A DNA stretch of 45,278 bases from Chloroflexota bacterium (GTDB lineage: Bacteria; Chloroflexota; Dormibacteria; Dormibacterales; Dormibacteraceae). The DNA is taken from contig VBGM01000014.1 in the NCBI GenBank assembly GCA_005880855.1, positions 1 to 45,278 of the forward strand. Direction: 5' to 3'. A program made the position numbers and the translations under genes. How positions within the stretch are numbered: the first letter of the stretch is position 1; every line of letters begins with the position of its first letter. The notes under the pieces are model-generated. The model did not search any database and had not been told where the DNA came from. It worked only from the letters and a program-made list of their open reading frames with translations. Positions 40,741 to 45,278 of this stretch are shown here, piece by piece.

Positions 40741-42089
40741 CTACCCCCGAGCGGTGGGAGGCTGACCGCCCTCCACTCGTGCCCGCCGTCATCGGTCGTC
40801 TGCAGCAACGGCGTGGTGCTTCCCATCGTGCCGAACCAGGCATGGTCCGCGTCGAGCACCTCCAGTGAACCCGGCAGCGGCGCCGGCACGCTGAGCGGCC
40901 GGAGCCCGGTCCACGTGACGCCGCCGTCCGAGCTGGTCGCCCAGGCGCCCGCACCGACCCACCACCAGTCGAGGGCATCCGCGTACCCGATGGCTCCGTA
41001 AGCCGAGGGCACCGGCGCGGCTTTCCAGGACGAGCCCCCATCGAGCGAGCTGAGCTCGACCTGGTCGGGCATGACCGGCAGGACCCCAGCCTCGGAAAGG
41101 ATGGCCGTGTATCGATAGAGGCTCGAATCGGCGAACGTCGCGTAGATGTATTCGACGGAACCCCCGCCGTCGAAAGCGCGGACGGTCAGGGGTGGATAGC
41201 CGAGCACAATGCCACCGTCAGCCGAGCGCAGCTTCGGTGGCGCGATGGGCACGACGGTCGCCGCCACCCCGGCTCCCGTCGTCGGGTGGGCCGCCACGAA
41301 GAACAGCTCAGGTGCAAGCGACCCGGTGGGGGCTTTCGGCCATCCTCGCGGCGGCGCGGGGAGCAAGGCGCGCCGCCAAGAGGCTCCGCCGTCAGTGGTC
41401 GCGTAGATGTGGGGCTCGGTGGAGATGCTGTACAGCCATCCGTGCTTCGCGTCGGCGAAGGCGATTCGAAACGCCCAATCCCGGGCCGCGACCGGGTCGG
41501 CGAGATCGTCCCAGCTGGTGCCTCCGTCAGACGTTCGGTAGAGGACCTCGTGCATTGGTCCCGCCTGGTTGCCTTCGACCTGAACGAGCAGCCAGCCTTG
41601 GCTCGGATCGACGAAGTCCGCCGCGAGGACGCTCCTACCGCTGATCGCCCTGTCGCTGCGAGTCCAGGTCTTGCCCGCATCGGCGGTCTGGAAGATCACC
41701 GCGGACGATCCGAGCAAGACGACAACGCCGTGAAGCGCATCGAAGAAGCGTGCGTACTCGCCGACGTCGCTCATCGGTGCCGACAGCTGCCGGGTCCAGC
41801 TGCGACCGGCGTCAGCCGTGTGCAGGACCGCAAAGTCGTGCGAGGCCAGCTCGACGATGACCCAGCCCCTGGATACATCGACGAAATCGAGAGCAGCGAG
41901 CCTGTAAGAGGGATGGCTGGTCGAAGCAGAGGCGTGACGCGGTTGGCTGCCGGAGCCGAACGGAAGCTGCGGATGCGCATAGGCGATGGTCGTGATCCCG
42001 ATCACCAGCACGGAGGCGGCCATCAGCGCGAGCGCGCGTCCGACGCGCGCAGGACTGAGAGGTCTGCGGAGGTCCTCCTCAGGCTCCAT
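40737..42089 (-). CDS. Membrane-anchored BNR/sialidase-like repeat protein
   Basis: This 450-residue protein has one N-terminal hydrophobic helix (about residues 18-38) acting as anchor or signal, then repeated BNR/Asp-box motifs of the form S/T-x-D-G-G-x-x-W (HTADAGRSW, QTADAGKTW, RTSDGGTSW, ATTDGGASW, SSDGGVTW). The repeats predict a six- or seven-bladed beta-propeller outside the membrane, as in Ycf48-like or sortilin-like proteins. No sialidase catalytic residues are apparent. Binding rather than catalysis is likely. Confidence 0.82.
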   Translation of the reverse strand: MEPEEDLRRPLSPARVGRALALMAASVLVIGITTIAYAHPQLPFGSGSQPRHASASTSHPSYRLAALDFVDVSRGWVIVELASHDFAVLHTADAGRSWTRQLSAPMSDVGEYARFFDALHGVVVLLGSSAVIFQTADAGKTWTRSDRAISGRSVLAADFVDPSQGWLLVQVEGNQAGPMHEVLYRTSDGGTSWDDLADPVAARDWAFRIAFADAKHGWLYSISTEPHIYATTDGGASWRRALLPAPPRGWPKAPTGSLAPELFFVAAHPTTGAGVAATVVPIAPPKLRSADGGIVLGYPPLTVRAFDGGGSVEYIYATFADSSLYRYTAILSEAGVLPVMPDQVELSSLDGGSSWKAAPVPSAYGAIGYADALDWWWVGAGAWATSSDGGVTWTGLRPLSVPAPLPGSLEVLDADHAWFGTMGSTTPLLQTTDDGGHEWRAVSLPPLGGS

Positions 42090-42117
42090 TCCCGGTCAGG
42101 CTAAATTGTGAGCGTTC

Positions 42118-42630
42118 ATGATCAGGGCGGCTGCGGCCGGCGATGCGGAGGCGATCGCACGGGTGCACGTCTCGAGCTGGCGGTCGACGTACAGCGGCCT
42201 CCTGCCGGACGATTTCCTGGAGTCGCTCAGCGACACGAACTACGCCGAGCGATGGAAGCGCGTCATCGCGGGAGGCAGCTCGAGGGTGTACGTCGCCGAG
42301 GATGCGAGCGAGATCGTCGGCTTCGCGTCGGGGGGGCGTGAGCGTGCCGGTGAAACGGGCTTTGAAGGCGAGCTGTACGCGATCTATGTGCTGGACGTCG
42401 CGCAGCGACGTGGCTTCGGCCGCGAGCTCGTTCGATCGAGCGTCGCCGGCCTTCGGGAGCTCGGTCTCGGCGACATGATCATCTGGGTCCTGCGGGACAA
42501 CAGCTCCGCTCGCGCCTTCTACGAGCGGCTGGGGGGCGTGTACGTCCGCACGCAGCCGATCACGATCGGCCCGGTCACGCTCGAAGAGGTGTCGTATGGC
42601 TGGCGGCGCCTCGACGACGTGCGCTATTGA
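42118..42630 (+). CDS. GNAT acetyltransferase
   Basis: This 170-residue single-domain GNAT protein has the acetyl-CoA motif QRRGFGRELVRSSV and the downstream WVLRDNSSARAFYERLGG. It begins MIRAAAAGDAEAIARVH, a standard start for RimI-like members. The final codons overlap the lipoate-ligase-like gene (TTGA). The acceptor substrate is unknown. Confidence 0.9.
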   Translation: MIRAAAAGDAEAIARVHVSSWRSTYSGLLPDDFLESLSDTNYAERWKRVIAGGSSRVYVAEDASEIVGFASGGRERAGETGFEGELYAIYVLDVAQRRGFGRELVRSSVAGLRELGLGDMIIWVLRDNSSARAFYERLGGVYVRTQPITIGPVTLEEVSYGWRRLDDVRY

Positions 42631-43430
42631 GCGAGGCCCTGCCGGCTCACCGTTTGACGGCGGATCGGCTCGCCGAGCTCGACTGGGAGCTCATCCCGTA
42701 CACGCCGCATCCAGCCCACATGCACATGGCGCTGGACGAGGTGCTGCTGGACCGCGTCATCGCGGGTATACGCGGCCCAACGGTCCGGTTCTGGCAATGG
42801 AGCGAGCCTGCGCTCGTGATCGGGTCGCATCAATCTGTGCTCAACGAGGTCGACGTGGCCGCGGCGCGCGAGCTCGGCTTTGTCATCACGCGCCGAATGA
42901 GCGGCGGGGGCACGATGCTCTGCGAGCCGGCCCGGACGATCACATATTCGCTCTATGTGCCGGCCACGATCGTCAGCGGACTTTCGTTTCGCCAGTCGTA
43001 CACGGCCCTCGATGCGTGGGCGGTCCGCTCGTTCGTCGCGCTGGGCGTGCCCGCGAGCTACCGAGAGATCAACGACATCATCTCGCCGCGAGGCAAGATC
43101 GCGGGGGCCGCACAGGCCCGACGGCGCGGGTTCGTCCTGCACCACACCACGATCGCGCACGCGATGGAGCCAACGCTGCTGCCGGCGCTCATCCGCCTCG
43201 GTCGCGACCGCATGTCAGAGCGCGGCGTGCGCAGTGCCGAGAAGGTGGTGTCGCCACTGTCGTGGTTCACGTCGATGGACTGCGCCGCGGTGGCGAAGCA
43301 CATGGAGAGATCGTTCGCTTCCGACTTTCATGCGCGGGCCGGCAAGCTGGCGCCAGATGAGCTGGAAGCCGCCCACGATCTGGTGAGGACCAAATACGGG
43401 ACCGCCGGCTGGATCGACCGCCTCCCCTAG
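42627..43430 (+). CDS. Lipoate-protein ligase A-like (BPL/LplA/LipB fold)
   Basis: The 267-residue protein has the family signatures RRMSGGGTMLCEP (usual form RRxSGGGxVxHD) and KIAGAAQARRRGFVLHHTTI (usual KIxGxAQ with the catalytic Lys). It attaches lipoate or octanoate to proteins such as GcvH or 2-oxoacid dehydrogenase E2. Here the His-Asp pair of the first motif reads Cys-Glu, so ligase, octanoyltransferase or a divergent role remains possible. Start is TTG 42627 in the GNAT stop. No gcvH is seen nearby. Confidence 0.82.
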   Translation: MSEALPAHRLTADRLAELDWELIPYTPHPAHMHMALDEVLLDRVIAGIRGPTVRFWQWSEPALVIGSHQSVLNEVDVAAARELGFVITRRMSGGGTMLCEPARTITYSLYVPATIVSGLSFRQSYTALDAWAVRSFVALGVPASYREINDIISPRGKIAGAAQARRRGFVLHHTTIAHAMEPTLLPALIRLGRDRMSERGVRSAEKVVSPLSWFTSMDCAAVAKHMERSFASDFHARAGKLAPDELEAAHDLVRTKYGTAGWIDRLP

Positions 43431-43610
43431 AGGTTCGGTCGGAAAATCTCGGCGAGAGGTTCGGTGATCCAGGTGGCCGAGATCCTAGGCGCGACCGAGC
43501 ACCGGAGCGAACGCATCTGTGTATGCATGAGTGAGGAGCGCAGGCCGCAACAACGGAGATCGGCCACATGGGCGCCGAAGATCCGCTGACAGTTTTCCGA
43601 CCGAAGCTCT
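43429..43610. repeat. 18-bp inverted repeat pair bounding a non-coding gap
   Basis: AGAGGTTCGGTCGGAAAA (43429-43446) faces TTTTCCGACCGAAGCTCT (43593-43610), matching at 17 of 18 positions. The left copy overlaps the lipoate-ligase stop. An additional partial copy, AGAGGTTCGGT, is at 43455-43465. The 182-base unit contains no convincing gene; a 20-codon frame (ATG 43527) is the only notable reading. It looks like a miniature element or a remnant, but no target-site duplication is clear. Confidence 0.55.
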
Positions 43611-43621
43611 CAACCGACTCT

Positions 43622-44128
43622 CTAGGACCGCTCCCGCCACGAAGCGACCAGCTCCGGGCACTGCTGAACATGCTCGCGGTAGTGCTCGCGCAGCCAACCG
43701 AGGACGTCGTCCGGGCTGGTGGGATAGGGGTCCTGCCCTTCGCCGTAGACAACGGGCGTCTTGCGGTACCAGTCGGCCTCAGACAGGTCTACCGCCGTGT
43801 CCTTGACGAAGCGATGCAGACCGGACATCTCCTCGAGGACGGGCTTGCGCTCGGCCGCGGTGAGACCGGCCTTCGCCCTCTTGTTGGCTTCGGCGGACTC
43901 TCCAGGCTTGTCGAGCGGTTGCAACTCCTGCGATGGATCGGCCTTGATGCCGTCGAGAACGCGGCCGTAGTGGACCAGGACCCAGTTGACGTGCACCTGG
44001 AGGCCGCCGAGGGCGTAGTCGTCGCCGGGCTTCAAGTACGCCAGCGCCGCATCCGGGACCTGCGCAAAAGCCGCCTCCCACTCCGCGCGTGCGGCGTCGA
44101 AATCGGACAGGGCGGCTTCGCGGTCCAC
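43622..44128 (-). CDS. DinB/ClbS-like four-helix protein
   Basis: This 168-residue helical protein resembles the DinB superfamily: GLQVHVNWVLVHYGRVLDGI with one His near the middle and WLREHYREHVQQCPEL with a His-x3-His at the end. Start GTG 44128 (DREAALSDFDAARAEWEAAF follows) is preferred to an ATG 24 codons upstream, which overlaps the divergent MFS gene. No signal peptide is present. It shares a 20-base gap with the divergent exporter gene, so the two may be co-regulated. The function is unknown. Confidence 0.78.
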   Translation of the reverse strand: MDREAALSDFDAARAEWEAAFAQVPDAALAYLKPGDDYALGGLQVHVNWVLVHYGRVLDGIKADPSQELQPLDKPGESAEANKRAKAGLTAAERKPVLEEMSGLHRFVKDTAVDLSEADWYRKTPVVYGEGQDPYPTSPDDVLGWLREHYREHVQQCPELVASWRERS

Positions 44129-44148
44129 GGACGCTAAGGTACAGCGGA

Positions 44149-45278
44149 ATGACGCGGGCGCAAAGATGGACGCTGGTCGCGACCGTGCTCGCATCGGCAA
44201 CGGTGTTCCTCGACGCCACGGTTGTCAACGTGGCTTTGCCACGGATCGGACGCGACCTCCCGCACTCGATCGTGGGCGTCCTCGAGGGTCAGACCTACGT
44301 CTACGCCGGCTACCTGCTCTCGTTGAGCTCGCTCCTGATCCTCGCCGGAGCGTTGACCGACACCTACGGGCGCAGGCGGATGTTCATGCTCGGGCTGGCC
44401 GCCTTCGGCGCGTCATCGGCGCTGTGCGGCCTCGCCCCCAGCCTGGAGGTGCTCGTGGTCCTGCGTGTCGTCCAGGGCATCGCCGGCGCCTTTCTCGTGC
44501 CGGGTTCGCTGGCATTGATCGCGGCCGGGTTCAGCGGCCCGCTGCGGGGCCGCGCGTACGGCATCTGGTCCGGCGCGGCGGCCGGGACGACGCTGCTCGG
44601 GCCCGCTGTGGGAGGAGTCCTCGTCGACACCATCTCGTGGCGCGCCGCTTTCCTCATCAACATCCCGATCGCGTTGATCGCGCTGTACGCGACGTGGAGA
44701 CATGTGCCCGAGAGCCGCTCGGACGAGCCTCCCGCCGGCTTCGACTGGTTGGGCGCAATCATCGTCGGCATCGCCGTCGGCGGGCTCTCGTTTGGGACCA
44801 TCTACGACCAGCAGCGCGACTGGCACGACCCGGTGGCCTTCGTGATCCTCGCGGCCGGATTCCTCGGCACGGCCGTGGCTCCGTTCTACATGGCCCGCGC
44901 TCCCCATCCGCTGATCCCGCTCAGCCTGTTCAAGTCGCACTCCTTCACGACCATCAACATCTCGACTCTGCTGATCTACGGAGGTCTCCTCGCGAGCGGC
45001 TACAGCCAGGCGCTCTTCGTGCAGGGAACCCTGGGCTACACCGCGGCTGCGGCCGGGCTGATGTTCATCCCGAGCGGAGTTCTCCTGACATTGCTGTCGC
45101 CCAGGTTCGGGACGCTCGCCGGCCGCTATGGGGCCAGGCCTTTCCTCATCGTCGGGCCACTCTTGATGACCGTGGCCTGCATCCTCTACGCGCGTGTGCC
45201 CGCCACCAGCGCGCCATGGCAGCTGCGACCCGATGTGCCATCGAGCCTCATCCCGCCGGCGTCTTACCTTATCGACTT
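44149..45278 (+). CDS. MFS exporter, DHA2 (EmrB/QacA-like), 3' truncated by window
   Basis: The frame begins at ATG 44149 and runs open to the right edge (376 codons). It reads MTRAQRWTLVATVLASATVF, then LDATVVNVALPRI, the DHA2 signature of motif D1, motif A-like GALTDTYGRRRMF and motif C-like GPAVGGVLVD. At least nine hydrophobic helices are present in the part seen; a 14-helix exporter would continue past the window. It probably exports drugs or other small hydrophobic compounds by proton antiport. It is transcribed away from the DinB-like gene. Confidence 0.92.
   Translation, partial: MTRAQRWTLVATVLASATVFLDATVVNVALPRIGRDLPHSIVGVLEGQTYVYAGYLLSLSSLLILAGALTDTYGRRRMFMLGLAAFGASSALCGLAPSLEVLVVLRVVQGIAGAFLVPGSLALIAAGFSGPLRGRAYGIWSGAAAGTTLLGPAVGGVLVDTISWRAAFLINIPIALIALYATWRHVPESRSDEPPAGFDWLGAIIVGIAVGGLSFGTIYDQQRDWHDPVAFVILAAGFLGTAVAPFYMARAPHPLIPLSLFKSHSFTTINISTLLIYGGLLASGYSQALFVQGTLGYTAAAAGLMFIPSGVLLTLLSPRFGTLAGRYGARPFLIVGPLLMTVACILYARVPATSAPWQLRPDVPSSLIPPASYLID

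Noticed and set aside
43527-43589. Twenty-codon peptide gene in the inverted-repeat unit
   Set aside because: It lacks a clear ribosome site and any supporting context, so it was not called as a gene.

Overview
The window is GC-rich, gene-dense bacterial DNA with frequent GTG and TTG starts and many 1-4 base stop/start overlaps. The mix of genes (divergent short MetF-like reductase, PPA1498-type phosphoesterase, IclR and FCD regulators, corrinoid methyltransferases, ETF with a membrane Fe-S quinone reductase) fits an uncultured soil-type member of the Terrabacteria, such as Chloroflexota or relatives, or possibly Actinomycetota. The sequence alone does not fix the lineage. No rRNA, tRNA, CRISPR array, transposase or phage gene was recognised.

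Layout. (1) 1-14923, plus strand: a 5'-truncated GntR/FCD regulator, a phosphoesterase, a frameshifted APC permease ending at a strong terminator, an iron alcohol dehydrogenase, an AbiEii-like nucleotidyltransferase, then a tightly coupled block: flavoprotein demethylase 1, EtfB, EtfA, membrane Fe-S oxidoreductase, flavoprotein demethylase 2, choline-kinase-like phosphotransferase. (2) 14959-18324, minus: a dCTP-deaminase-like membrane-anchored protein, fhs and metF. (3) 18374-24839, minus: IclR regulator, then a spermidine/iron-type ABC transporter with a PPA1498-type phosphoesterase at its end. (4) 24919-29655, plus: corrinoid protein, methyl-THF methyltransferase, corrinoid-activating ferredoxin (RACE type), DUF1638, a small Virulence_fact-like protein and a DinB-like protein. 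(5) 29564-31613, minus: an MttB-family methyltransferase without pyrrolysine, followed by a cyclodeaminase/cyclohydrolase-family gene. (6) 31816-45278: less connected genes: Upf1-like helicase, HIT protein, two lipoproteins, acyl-CoA ligase, IolE-like isomerase, acetyltransferases, thioesterase, BNR-repeat protein, lipoate-ligase-like protein, DinB-like protein and a truncated MFS exporter.

How they work together (inference). Regions 1-5 read as one catabolic island for methylated amines. The MttB-like enzyme would pass a methyl group from a quaternary amine (glycine betaine or a relative) to the corrinoid protein; the methyltransferase would pass it on to tetrahydrofolate, and the RACE protein would keep cobalt active. 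The two FAD/GcvT fusion proteins would remove the remaining N-methyl groups oxidatively (dimethylglycine to sarcosine to glycine), yielding methylene-THF and sending electrons through ETF and the membrane Fe-S protein to quinone. MetF (in the oxidative direction), the FchA/FTCD-like protein and Fhs would carry C1 units to formate with ATP formation; only a methylene-THF dehydrogenase is missing from the window. This joins a corrinoid route best known from anaerobes to a flavin route best known from aerobes, with several unexplained small proteins locked into the corrinoid operon.
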